DNA from: Blautia pseudococcoides
GTDB taxonomy: Bacteria > Bacillota > Clostridia > Lachnospirales > Lachnospiraceae
Assembly (NCBI RefSeq): GCF_001689125.2
Contig: NZ_CP015405.2
Coordinates: 2,955,001 to 3,019,000, forward strand
Direction: 5' to 3'
Length of the DNA: 64,000 nt
Position 1 is the first letter of the stretch; each line of letters starts with the position of its first letter. A program made the position numbers and the translations under genes. Below are positions 53,373 through 62,800 of the stretch, one piece after another. The notes beneath the pieces are model-generated. The model ran no database searches, had not been told where the DNA came from, and saw only the letters and a program-made list of their open reading frames with translations.

Positions 53373-56210
53373 TTACGAATAACCGTTTGCCCGCCGCCCC
53401 TGCTGGAGCTGCCGGTAAAGCTGCTGTGAAATCCTGCGGATATCTTCCTCGCTCCGCACGTTCATTTCTTTTACTTCGATCAGCGGGCCGGTAATCGTGC
53501 TGTCATGTGCAGAGCCTTCCCCGCCGTTTCCGGATACGGAAATCTCCTGCACCGCCGCAGACGGATTTAATACCATGTCCGCTGCCACGCCCTTCACCGC
53601 TTTTGCCACCATGCTCTTGCTGTCCTCGATGCCCTTTGCCAAGCCTTTCATGAAGTCCGGCATCCAGCTTTCGTAATCGGTCAGCGGTCCCTCGTCCGGC
53701 ACGGAGAAGTGCAGAAAGGACTTAATCTTGTTTGCCACAGAAGATACAGCGTCACCGACTGCACCAATACAGCTTTTTATCCCGTTTACGATGCCCATGA
53801 TCATGTCCTTGCCCCACTGCAGGGCTTTGGACGGAAGGCTCGTAATGAAGGAAATCGCCTGGTTGAATCCCTCCTTGATAGAGGATACAATCTTGCCCAT
53901 GGTTCCTTTGATGCCGCTCCAAATGTTATTGAATACCGTGGTGATTGTATTTTTAATGCTGTTTACTACATTTGAAACCGTGGATTTTATGCCGTTCCAT
54001 ACCGAGGAAATGGTGTTCTTAATCCCATTCACCACTGCCGTGACCGCAGCCTTTATCGCATTCCACACGGTTGTGATGACCGTCTTTATGGCATTTAAGA
54101 CTGTGGTGACTGTATTTTTGATGGCGTTCCATGCCGTGGTGATGAATGTCTGAATCGCCGTCACTACGGTCGTGACCACAGTTTTTATCCCGTTCCAAAT
54201 GGTCGTGAATACTGTTTTTATCGCATTTAAGACCGTAGTAATAATTGTTTTGTAAATATTAAAATAGGTGGTTACGACAGTTTTGATTGCCTCCACCACC
54301 GTGGTAAATATGCTTTTAATCCCTTCCCACAGCCCGGAAAAGAAGTCTTTGATCCCGTTCCACACCGCCTGCGCTGTGGAGGAAATGGCCTCCCATGCCG
54401 CTGTAAAGAAGTTCTTGATTGCCTCCCATACGGCGATGGCAACCTCTTTCACATTCTCCCAAAGGTTGATCCAGAACTGCCGGAAATCCTCATTCGTGTT
54501 CCACAGATAAATAAACGCCGCCACCAGTGCTGTTATCGCCGCAATAATCAGGAAGATTGAATTGGCGAGCATGGTGGTGTTTAAGGCGGCGAAAGCGGTC
54601 TTGACTGTATTGATTACACCCGCCACTTTCGGAACAATCGTCATGATCGTGCCGACCGCAGACACCACTTTCCCGATAACGATAAGGACAGGACCGAGTG
54701 CCGCCGCCAATAAAGCCACGGTCGTGATGACTTTCTTCGTCCCCTCATCCATGCCGTTCAGCCAATCCACGAACTGCTGTACCCACCCGACAATCGTCTT
54801 GATGGCAGGCATTAGAAGTTCCCCAAAAGAAATCGCCAGCCCTTCCAGGGCTGACTTCAAAATTGTGATCTGCCCCTGCAGGTTGTCAAGCTGTGTGTCC
54901 GCCATCTGCTGTGCCGCGCCCCCGCTGTCAATGATGGACTGCTGCAGGTCATCCCATGTGGTCCCTGTGTTGGCAAGCAGGGCGTTCACGGAGGACAGGT
55001 CGGTCTTGTTGAAAATCTGCCCGATAATGTTGCTCTTTTCAGCGGCAGTCATGCCATCCATGGAAGTGTTCAAATCACCGAGGATGTCGTTGAGAGAGCG
55101 CATATTTCCCTCGGAATCGTAAACATCCAGGCCGAGCTGCTCCATGCAGGCGGCCGCCTTGTCGGTGGGGTTCTGCAGGGAGAGGATGACGTTCCTTAAA
55201 TGGGTGCCGCCCTCTGCGCCCTTGATGCCGTTATTGGCGAGGATACCGAGTGCAGTATTTAATTCCGCCGTGCCGCCCTTCACGGTCTTTGCGGTCGCAC
55301 CGATGGTAAGGATGCCCTCGCCAAGCTGCGCCACGGATGTGTTGGTGGTGGATGCGGTCTTTGCCATCTGGTCCACCATCGTCCCCGCCTCATCCACACC
55401 CATGCCCAAAGCGGACATGGCGTCCGTCACCATGTCCGATGCGGCCGCAAGGTCAATGCCGCCGGCCGCCGCAAGGTTCAAGACGGTTGGGAGCGTGTCG
55501 CACATCTGCTGAGTGTCATACCCGGCAAGGGCGAGGTAGTTTAACGCCTCCGCACACTCGCTTGCGGAAAAAGCCGTCTCGCTGCCCATCTTCTTTGCCA
55601 GCGCGGAAAGGGTGTCCATCGTATTGACGGATTCCCCGTTTACCGTGGACATGGAATCCTTTGTGATGCCCATGGTCGCCTGAACCTGCGACATGGACGA
55701 TTCAAAGTTTGCCGCCGTGGTGACAGCCGCCGCACCCAAACCCGTAACCCCCGCCGTGACCGGGAGCAGTTTTTCCCCGGCAGAGGAAATCTTATCTCCG
55801 GCAGACTGTAGTTTCTCACCCACGGCTGATATCTTCTGCAAAGCCGTGGCGGACTGGTTTGCCTGTGTTTCCAGGTCATGGAGGCGCTGCTCGGTCTCAA
55901 TGATTTCCCTCTGGAGGGCATCGTACTGGCCCTGCGTGATCTCGCCGTTGGCAAGGGCCGCGTTTGCCTGCTCAGCCGCTGTTTTCAGCGTGGCGAGCTT
56001 CTCTTTGGTATCACTGACCGCCTCGCCCAAAAGCCTGTGCTTCTGCGCCAGCAGCTCCGTATTGCCGGGGTCTAATTTCTAGAGTTTCTCCACATCCCGG
56101 AGCTGTGACTGCGTATCCCGGATGGAAGAATTGACGCCTTTTAAGGCAGTCTGTAACTTGGTGGTATCCCCGCCGATCTCAACAGTGATACCCCTGATTC
56201 TGTTCGCCAC
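53373..56210 (-). CDS. Phage tail tape measure protein, interrupted by an amber codon
   Basis: A 945-codon tape measure protein that sets tail length. A coiled-coil N-terminus (about 45-130) precedes a TP901-type TMP domain (AVTTAANFESSMSQVQATMG), hydrophobic helices (about 485-570), a long region of 11-residue tryptophan/asparagine repeats and a C-terminal domain. The natural start is GTG 56210 (product ANRIRGITVEIGGD). Codon 44 is TAG (56079-56081), within VEKL-stop-KLDPGN, where leucine is expected; translation could only resume weakly downstream. Neighbouring phage genes use TAG as stop, so recoding is unlikely. Decayed prophage gene. Confidence 0.88.
53885..54350 (-). repeat. Tandem 11-residue repeats inside the tape measure gene
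   Basis: About a dozen imperfect repeats of the type TVxxxIKTxxTTxWNxIK, 33 nt each, such as TVVTTVVTAIQTFITTAWN and its neighbours. They make the helical rod whose length scales with the tail. Repeat number can vary by recombination. Confidence 0.75.
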
Positions 56211-56262
56211 GGTGGACACCCCTTCCTGTTAAAATGCAAAACAAAACCCAGGGGGACGCCGC

Positions 56263-56797
56263 CTAAAAGCGGTCGTAATCCTCCTGGGTAGCGATTTCTT
56301 TATAGCCCTTGTATTCGTCGTTCCTGCTCTCCGCGAACATATCGTTGACCATGCCTATGGTGAGGAGGTCAAGGTCGCGGATGGAAAGCCCAAGCTGTAC
56401 GCAGCGCAGCAGGAACAGCGGCGTTGTCATTTCCCGGTCAGTCGGGCGAAGTTTTTTTTAGACTGGACATCCGTCTGCACGTTCAGCCCCCAAAGCTGGA
56501 TCAGCTTCGGTAGCACCTGGTAAATGGAAAAGGTGTTGAACTCATCCAGCCATTCCTCCGGGCTGTCCGGAATATCCGGGTTGCGTGTTTTGCCATCACA
56601 TAAGCGATATTCTCGAACATCTCCAGTGAGAATAAATCCAGGTTGGAGCTTTCCTCGTCCCCGTCACCGATGGACTTCTCCAGGGAACGCAGGTCCTTAT
56701 AAATGTCCCGGTGGAATTTCATGCGGTAAATGCGAGGGATGGCTGCGGATGCCTTAAAAGGCACCTGTTTCCCATCAATCTCGATATTCTGCTTCAT
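56263..56797 (-). CDS. Tail assembly chaperone (G/GT pair) with -1 slippery site and a disabling lesion
   Basis: Two overlapping frames. The first begins at ATG 56797 (MKQNIEIDGKQVPFKASAAI) and by homology should end at 56427. The second, in the -1 frame, ends at 56263 (TTPLFLLRCVQLGLSIRDL and on to TQEDYDRF). A canonical heptamer A AAA AAC (56457-56451) allows the programmed -1 shift known for siphovirus G/GT chaperones. However, one nucleotide is missing near 56581, between MAKHA and NPDIPDSPEEWLDEF, so the present frame ends early at 56501. The chaperone would guide tail-tube assembly on the tape measure. Confidence 0.72.
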
Positions 56798-56806
56798 GCT
56801 GATGGA

Positions 56807-57439
56807 TTATCCCTCCCCTTCCGTGCCATCATTTTCTGTGCCTCCGGGTTCTGTATCCGTGCCGCTGCCTCCCGCAGCCGCTTCCGGCAGGTACACGCTC
56901 TTGTACCAGTTCTGGTAGACCTCCTCCGTGGTGGCGTCCCCGGTCTTTGCCTTCACATAGCCGCTCGCCAAAGGCGCCGCCGTGAGGGACAGCGTCTCGG
57001 TCTGCACCTCGATCTCGTCCTCGTTGGTCTGGGACTCAATGGTCGGGCGCGCCGCCGAGCAGTTGTACAGCACATGGCGGATCTTCCGCACATCCCCGTC
57101 AAACTCAAAGAGCAGGGCAAAGTTCTCCGTCTCCGCGTTGGCATTCTCCAAAAGCACTTTATTTTCATCCAGCGCCTCCTTCAGCACATCCGTGCGGAAG
57201 CTCTCTGGCACCATGGCAAGCTCCAGGTCGCCCTCATAGCCCATGTTGTTGCTGACCGTGTAATAAGCATACCCGTCGGCGTAAAAGTTGCTCGGCTCGC
57301 CGTTGGGGTCCAGGGAGAGCGAGACGGCGCCGGGCATCGCAACGGGCGTGCCAAAGGACACCGCCCCGTCCGCCCCAAGCGTCAGCAGCGCGTAATGCAC
57401 GTTGCAGATGTTGAATTTCACTTTATTCTTCTTCGGCAT
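56807..57439 (-). CDS. Major tail (tube) protein, phi13 family
   Basis: A 210-residue tail-tube subunit with the pattern of phi13-type major tail proteins (KKNKVKFNICNVHYA, then GDLELAMVPESFRTDVL and a DVRKIRHVLYNCSAARP core). A glycine/threonine/glutamate-rich tail of about 30 residues ends the protein. ATG 57439 follows GGAGG and overlaps the end of the tail terminator gene by 17 nt; a longer in-frame start is rejected. It polymerises around the tape measure. Confidence 0.88.
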   Translation of the reverse strand: MPKKNKVKFNICNVHYALLTLGADGAVSFGTPVAMPGAVSLSLDPNGEPSNFYADGYAYYTVSNNMGYEGDLELAMVPESFRTDVLKEALDENKVLLENANAETENFALLFEFDGDVRKIRHVLYNCSAARPTIESQTNEDEIEVQTETLSLTAAPLASGYVKAKTGDATTEEVYQNWYKSVYLPEAAAGGSGTDTEPGGTENDGTEGEG

Positions 57440-60400
57440 CGTAAACCACCTCCATATCAAACTGGTAGAGGACCTCGTACAGCTTCTCGCTGGCAATCCA
57501 GACCTCCGACTTGTTGTAGAAGATGCGCCGCTTATCCAGCGCGTCCTCCAGTTTCTTTTCCACCGACAGATCCTTCGTGTCGGTGTACAGCTCTATCTTC
57601 ACGCCGCTTGCCTTGAAATACACCATGCCGTCCGCGGCGAAGTTGCCGCTCTGCGGCAGGAGGTAACAGATAAACGGCGGCTCCGGCGATTCGCCCTATA
57701 GTGATAGGTAATCCTTTGGTACTTACCACCTCCGGATTTTCCCCCACTCCACACCGTGCATGCGACTTTCACCGCACACGGCGTTCCATCGTTAGTAAAA
57801 CTTCTGAATCTATGACAATCTACCGTATTGAAAAAGCGTTATTATATAAGTTTATAAAGTTACAAGGCCAGACCTTTGACGAAGCATATTGACTTTCTCA
57901 AGCTGTTTTTCATCCAGATTGCAAATCAGCAGATATTGTTTTATGGCTTGCGGGTCTATAGCAGTAATCAGATTATAGGCGTTCTCGCATATCAGGATAA
58001 GATTAGCAAATCGGTCACACCCATACCTGAGGTACGGGTTTATACGATGGCAATATATATCCTGCAACCCCTGAAATTCGTTGCCAGTGACAGCACATTT
58101 TCCCCATTGCGCTGAAAATAAAGAAATACGGTTGTCCGCATACTCTATGCTTGCGTTTTTGGGTGGATTTCTCATCAGCGTAAGCATTAGGTCAGTGTTG
58201 ATTTTCAGATTATCGTGTAACCCGATTCTGCCTTTTGCTGAAAAACTGTTGATACTCCTGCTGTTCTGTCTTGGCGTGCGGAATTGAGTGTAACCAATCG
58301 GATAAATCGGTTCGTCCACTCCGGCTACATAGCGTAGCTGTTGGGATTTCCCATATCTATGTTGCTCCGTTCTGGTCAGCTCTCTTCCAGTCGTAACAAG
58401 GCGGCTTGAACGTTGCTCCTTTAACCTGTTCGTAAAGACCGTCATGACAGCCCGATTCAGTTCCCTGCAATCCATAATGATATCTGTTGCAATGCTGTAG
58501 TAGTTCTGCATTCCCATAACCATGCTGTTGTACAGCGTAATCTCGCTGTACTCATTACGGCCTTTTCTTGGGTGCGCAACATTTTTAGCTTGGTCAGTCA
58601 GGTTCTGCTTCTTTCTTTGCCTTTGTTTGTCGGCAATACGTGAAGTCACTACATATTTCTTGCCTTTTGGGTGTAGCTTGATTTTGAACCCCAGAAAATC
58701 AGAGTGTCTGTGCTTTACATTGACAATCCTTGTTTTCTCTGGCGAGACTTCAAGTTTCAGCCTATCAGACAGCCATTGCGCGACTGCAATCATTGTCCTT
58801 TTGGCATCCTCTTTTGTTCGACAGAAAATCCTGAAATCATCAGCATATCGCACAATATACATTTCCTTTAGGTTCGTGCTGCGCATGGCTCTGTATCCAG
58901 TGCTTTTGATACGGGTTCCTGACTTGTTGAATCCTCCGCTGTATTTGTCGAGTACCGGATTTTCAAGCCATTGGCTGTCAATCCAGTGGTCAAGTTCGTT
59001 CAGGACTATATTTGCGAGCAATGGTGAGATTATGCCGCCTTGTGGAGTTCCCTTGTCGGGTCGAACCACAGACCCGTCAGGCATCTTGATTGGTGCAGTC
59101 AGTATGCGCTTCACTATCCCTATCAGTTTTGTATCTCTGATTCCCAAAGACCATATCTGCTTTATCAGCTTGCTGTGATTTACGTTGTCGAAGAACCCTT
59201 TGATGTCAAACTCAATTACATAGTTCAGGTGTCCTATATTCAGCCTGTAATAGGTTGCCGCAATGGCGTTTTCTACAGACCGACCTGTTAGGACGGAACC
59301 CATAGCTGTTATCACTGAATTTTGCTTCGCAGATAGGCTCCATGACCTGTTTGATACATTGCTGTACCAATCTATCCCAGATACACGGTATTCCGAGCGG
59401 TCTGGTTTTTGTCGGGTCATAAGGCTTCGGTATTTCTTTTCTTCGTACCGGCCTTGGCCGGTATCCGTGCTTGCTTCCCGTCAGTATAAATCTAACCCTT
59501 TCCACTACTTCATCAGCGGTTAGCCTGCTGATGTCGAAAATGTTCAGTTTGTCAGTGCCTGCCGTTCTACTTCCGGTATTGGACTTCATATTTCTGTATG
59601 CCAACAGGATATTCTCTCTACTAAGTACTATGTTCATCAGGTCATCGAAAACATCCCCGTTTTTACTTCTTGCATACAGTGTGTCAAAGGTTTCCTGCAT
59701 TCCGTAGTATTCAGCATGTCTTATACTATCGACCGAGAGCTGTTTACTGGTTACATTTGCTTTTTCATTTGGCATAAGGCATCACCTCCATTTCTGGGGC
59801 GACACTTTTTGTCTTACCCGAATCCTCATACGATTGTATGATTCAACGGCCTTACTAACGACTTGAGGCCATTCCTCCGCTCTCATTGCAAGAGTATCAT
59901 TGGTTCGGCCTCTACTTTTCAGCATCAGTGCGTCTGCTTATTGTGGGGCATGAGTGCCCGTTTTCGTCAGATTACCTTAATTACAAGGCCTGATACCTTT
60001 CCTCGTTCCGATAATCCTATCTGTGCATATACCCGTAGGTTCCCACTATGAGCCTGTCAGCTTAAATGCGCCTGTAACGCATTACGGTCTTTCATATCGC
60101 AGATTCTTACTCGACCGCTACTGACCACGAATTAACGTGCCTGCACATTTCTATGCAGTCCACTTATAGACCCGTACATTCGCAGGTTCGTCAGTCTCCC
60201 ATTTTGAGACATTCTAACCTTAGGTATTTTATAGACCCCCGACCTATAGGCAACACCGTCCACCTCTGGACAGCTTTCGAGATGTTGATCACATCCTACG
60301 GTTGCTCTCAGCCGACTTCACCGAGCTTCACACGCCTTGGCTTTCGCCATATGACGCATGTCGGAGTTTAGGGTGGCGTTTCTGGGCGTTACCCCTTCAT

Positions 60401-60555
60401 TCCACCTGTTGGATTATCAGTTCTCCTAATAATCAAACGATTCTCGTTCTTTTATTAGTGCCTAACCTTTTCAGTTAGGAACGAGTCGGACCCGCGAAAT
60501 GGTCATAGGCGAAAGGGATGCCGGTTTCCTCCAAAAGCACAAGTAATGTTTTCAC
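57423..60555 (-). CDS. Tail terminator/completion protein gene split by a group II intron
   Basis: Exon 1 is 60555-60492, starting GTG and encoding VKTLLVLLEETGIPFAYDHF and one more residue. Exon 2 is 57697-57423, encoding ESPEPPFICYLLPQSGNF through ELYTDTKDLSVEKKLEDALD to VVYDAEEE. Joining them at G|AG after HFA gives HFAEGESPEPPF with no break, a 111-residue protein of the kind found between HK97-gp10 and the tail tube in Firmicutes phages. It likely caps the tail at the head-tail joint. Function depends on intron splicing. Confidence 0.75.
57749..57786 (-). ncRNA. Group II intron domain V
   Basis: The catalytic domain V hairpin, with arms CCGTGTGCGG and TGCACGGTG around the GTGAAAGTCGCA core, followed by the domain VI stem 57700-57745. 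Placement 50 nt before the 3' splice site is standard. Confidence 0.75.
57852..59775 (-). pseudogene. Group II intron reverse transcriptase/maturase with HNH, frameshifted
   Basis: Read across one frameshift it is a 639-residue LtrA-like protein: RT-0/1 (NILLAYRNMKSNTGSRTAG), RT core with catalytic YADD (MYIVRYADDFRIF), maturase X domain (YNSMVMGMQNYYSIATDI) and a C-terminal HNH endonuclease (CAVTGNEFQ, HRINPYLRYGCDRFANLILI). The frames meet at NRSV/RSVENA, where GACCGACC (59278-59285) is a tandem 4-bp duplication; one copy restores PNRSVENA. It would promote splicing and retrohoming. Either dead or an assembly error. Confidence 0.82.
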
Positions 60556-60558
60556 AGC

Positions 60559-60939
60559 CTATCCCTCCAATGCTTTCTGTATCTCTTTTTCAAGCTGCCG
60601 GGTACCGGCCTGCTCCGCTGCCGCGATATGGGGCTTTGCGGAAACACGCCCGCCGCCCCTCTTGGCATGGCCGTGTTCCAGAAGGTGCGCCAGTTGGTAG
60701 CGGTTTCTGGAATGCACCGTCACTTCCAGCGAATTGGCCGTTTCCCTCGTGGTCTTCACCGTCCACAACTTTGCATATTTCCCGGTGTCCTTCGGCGCGT
60801 TGGCTTCAATGTCCTTCCGCACCGCAGTCCCGGCTTTTTTCACCGCCTTTTTCACATCCTCCGTGGCAAGGTCCGCATATTCCGTCAGCCCCTTCATGAT
60901 CTCCTCTGCCATCCGGTCAATGGATACACCGTTCGCCAT
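60559..60939 (-). CDS. HK97-gp10-like putative tail component
   Basis: A 126-residue protein of the HK97 gp10 family, a head-tail joining or tail completion factor. Typical features are the N-terminal basic helix, the central RKDIEANAPKDTGKYAKLW strand and HLLEHGHAKRGGGRVSAKPH. ATG 60939 follows GAGG; an in-frame extension upstream overlaps the previous gene and is rejected. It lies between the head closure gene and the intron-split tail terminator. Confidence 0.88.
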   Translation of the reverse strand: MANGVSIDRMAEEIMKGLTEYADLATEDVKKAVKKAGTAVRKDIEANAPKDTGKYAKLWTVKTTRETANSLEVTVHSRNRYQLAHLLEHGHAKRGGGRVSAKPHIAAAEQAGTRQLEKEIQKALEG

Positions 60940-60941
60940 CG

Positions 60942-61283
60942 TCACCGCCTCACTTTCTCGCATTTGAATTTCAATGCCCGTTTTTTATAATTCAGATGGT
61001 CTATCTTCAAAATGTCATAAATGCCGCCGTCCCATAAGATGCGGAAACCCGTGGTGTCCACCGCCTTCACCTTCCTGCAGAAACGCACAGTGAAACTGAT
61101 GTCCGGATGTTCCGTTGTCTGCCCCGCCGCCTCCGATTCCGCAGAGGACTTCCCCTGGGAATCGCTGATCGTAGCGTGGCAGGAATAATAATCCGCCCAT
61201 GTGTTTCTGCGGTTGCCGATGGCGTCGGACACCACATCATTTTTCTGGAACATGATCCGCACGTTCATTGCCGCCACATCCAT
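60942..61283 (-). CDS. Phage head closure protein (head-tail adaptor)
   Basis: A 113-residue protein of the SPP1 gp16/HK97 head-closure type with a beta-barrel pattern (NVRIMFQKNDVVSDAIGNRR, then ISFTVRFCRKVKAVDTTGFR and YDILKIDHLNYKKRAL). It plugs the connector after DNA packaging. Its ATG shares one base with the TGA of the preceding connector gene, giving tight coupling. Confidence 0.85.
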   Translation of the reverse strand: MDVAAMNVRIMFQKNDVVSDAIGNRRNTWADYYSCHATISDSQGKSSAESEAAGQTTEHPDISFTVRFCRKVKAVDTTGFRILWDGGIYDILKIDHLNYKKRALKFKCEKVRR

Positions 61284-61552
61284 CAGAACGCCTCCTTCCG
61301 GCTGCCAAAGAGCAGCGCCCGCAGCGTCAGCATCATGGCATGGTGGTCGGCTTCCTCCCTGTGTTCGTAGAGGTAGGCGGCTGCATACAGCACAGCCACC
61401 TCTGCATTTTCCACGGCATAGAATTCCTCCGCAGAATCCATCCTTGCCACATCCATGCAGATTTTCTCCGATGCCCTGACCATGCTTTCAATCAGGGCAT
61501 CATCCTCGTCATAATCCACACGGAGATAGTTTTTCATCTCTTCCAGCGCCAC
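61283..61552 (-). CDS. Head-tail connector protein (gp6/gp15-like)
   Basis: An 89-residue, mainly helical protein (LEEMKNYLRVDYDEDDALIE, then VAVLYAAAYLYEHREEADHH) of the HK97 gp6-like adaptor group that forms the ring below the portal. It follows the capsid gene by 14 nt and overlaps the head closure gene by one base. Confidence 0.87.
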   Translation of the reverse strand: MALEEMKNYLRVDYDEDDALIESMVRASEKICMDVARMDSAEEFYAVENAEVAVLYAAAYLYEHREEADHHAMMLTLRALLFGSRKEAF

Positions 61553-61566
61553 CGAGCCCCCTTTCT

Positions 61567-62784
61567 TTAGCCTGCGGATGCCGCCTTCTGCACCAGCACC
61601 TTCACAGCTTCCGCAAGGATCATCTTCCCGTCCACACGCTGCGAAGCGAGGAATCCCACCTGCCCGGTGGCTGCGAACAGCTCATTCAGACGTTTGAAGG
61701 AGCGCCCCTGCCGGTCAGCGATCCAGTAATAGGAGAAATCGCCGAAAGCGATTGTCTTTGCGCCTGCGGCAAGGACCGGCATATAGGCAGAAGTCTTCAC
61801 CGGCCTGCCAAGGATGGTGTCCGGGGTTCCCGCCGTAAGGGACGGCTGCCACAGGTACTGCCCGTTGCTGTCCTTCAGCTTGCGGATAGCCTTGATGGTA
61901 GAATCATTCAGCACCCACACGGACTTCTTGCGGTATGGGGATTTCAGGGAATAATATAAATCCATCAGTTCATCCGCCGTCACAGCCGTGGCAGATGCCG
62001 CGGTCACGCCCGTTTCCGCCCCGCCTGTGGCCGCAAGCACGCCTAACGGCTTGCCCTTGCCGTCCCCCGTGAAGAACGCCTCCTCTTCCTTCGCCCCGAT
62101 GCGGCGGGCAAACTCGCGGGAGATATAGGACTGCAGGTCAAACACGCTGTCGTTTAACAGCTCCTCGGAAACCTTGATCATGGTGCCGAGCTTATACGCC
62201 CCGATGGAAACCTGCCCGAAGGAGTCATCGCTCTCCGGGAACGCGTCCTCCTCGTCAATCCACGATGCCGTACCCTTGGAAGCTACAACGGGAATCTTGC
62301 GGTCGCCGCTGGAGGTCTTGATGACCTTTGCCATCTGGCGGAAGATGTTCTCCTCCTCCAGCGCCTCCACCAGTGTGCGCTCGTATTCGTCCGGCACCAG
62401 GTAGCCGCCCTCGGAATCCGTGCCAATCTGCAGGGCGTTGGTCACATTCGGCATCGGCACCTTGGAGCGCATAGCGTTCCAGAAATTCCTGCGATAATCA
62501 TCGGAGGCACGCCCCGCCTTATCCTCCCCGTCCGTATCCGCCTTTCCGCCCGGCTTCCCCGTGAGGGGTTTATTCACCGGGCGGTTCAGTTCCGCATCGA
62601 GAGCCTCCTGACGCTCCAGCCGCTCAATCTCTTTCCCAAGGTCGGTGATCTCCTGCTCCATCTTCGTGTATGCGGCATCATCCTCCGCGGAAAGGACGCC
62701 GTTCTCCTTCCTGTGGGAATCCAAAAACGCCTTTGCCGCCTCCCATGCCTTTGCGCGCTTCTCGCGCAGTTCCAGAATCGTCAT
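61567..62784 (-). CDS. HK97-family major capsid protein
   Basis: A 405-residue capsid precursor. The N-terminal 100 residues form a coiled-coil scaffolding delta domain (EQEITDLGKEIERLERQEAL). The HK97 fold follows, with markers such as GGYLVPDEYERTLVEALEEE, SEELLNDS and GDFSYYWIADRQG. The protease gene just upstream presumably removes the delta domain, probably near residue 105. The length and order are standard for Firmicutes siphoviruses. Confidence 0.93.
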   Translation of the reverse strand: MTILELREKRAKAWEAAKAFLDSHRKENGVLSAEDDAAYTKMEQEITDLGKEIERLERQEALDAELNRPVNKPLTGKPGGKADTDGEDKAGRASDDYRRNFWNAMRSKVPMPNVTNALQIGTDSEGGYLVPDEYERTLVEALEEENIFRQMAKVIKTSSGDRKIPVVASKGTASWIDEEDAFPESDDSFGQVSIGAYKLGTMIKVSEELLNDSVFDLQSYISREFARRIGAKEEEAFFTGDGKGKPLGVLAATGGAETGVTAASATAVTADELMDLYYSLKSPYRKKSVWVLNDSTIKAIRKLKDSNGQYLWQPSLTAGTPDTILGRPVKTSAYMPVLAAGAKTIAFGDFSYYWIADRQGRSFKRLNELFAATGQVGFLASQRVDGKMILAEAVKVLVQKAASAG

Positions 62785-62800
62785 AATGAAATCCTCCTTC

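Larger units (their letters stand above)
57698..60491 (-). mobile_element. Complete group II intron (2794 nt)
   Basis: The intron begins GTCCGAC at 60491 and ends CACTAT at 57698, boundaries deduced from exact restoration of the host reading frame. About 715 nt of structured RNA (59776-60491) precede the intron-encoded protein. A domain V hairpin (57749-57786, GTGCGGTGAAAGTCGCATGC core) and a short domain VI follow. Ends fit the GU...AY rule. It sits in the sense orientation within the tail terminator gene. Its reverse transcriptase is frameshifted, so mobility is doubtful, although the RNA may still splice with help in trans. Confidence 0.82.

Noticed and set aside
53885..54350. CRISPR-like repeat array
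   Set aside because: The 33-nt repeats are imperfect, in frame and encode the helical rod of the tape measure; there are no spacers.
53373..56210. TAG recoding (alternative genetic code) in the prophage
   Set aside because: Several prophage genes end at TAG in the expected place, so reassignment would extend them wrongly.
56711..57616. Long plus-strand open frame of 301 codons
   Set aside because: It is antisense to the tail tube, chaperone and tail terminator genes, which form a coherent phage order; its arginine/valine-rich product looks like a GC-rich shadow.
58522..59178. Plus-strand open frame of 218 codons
   Set aside because: Antisense to the intron reverse transcriptase core that carries YADD.
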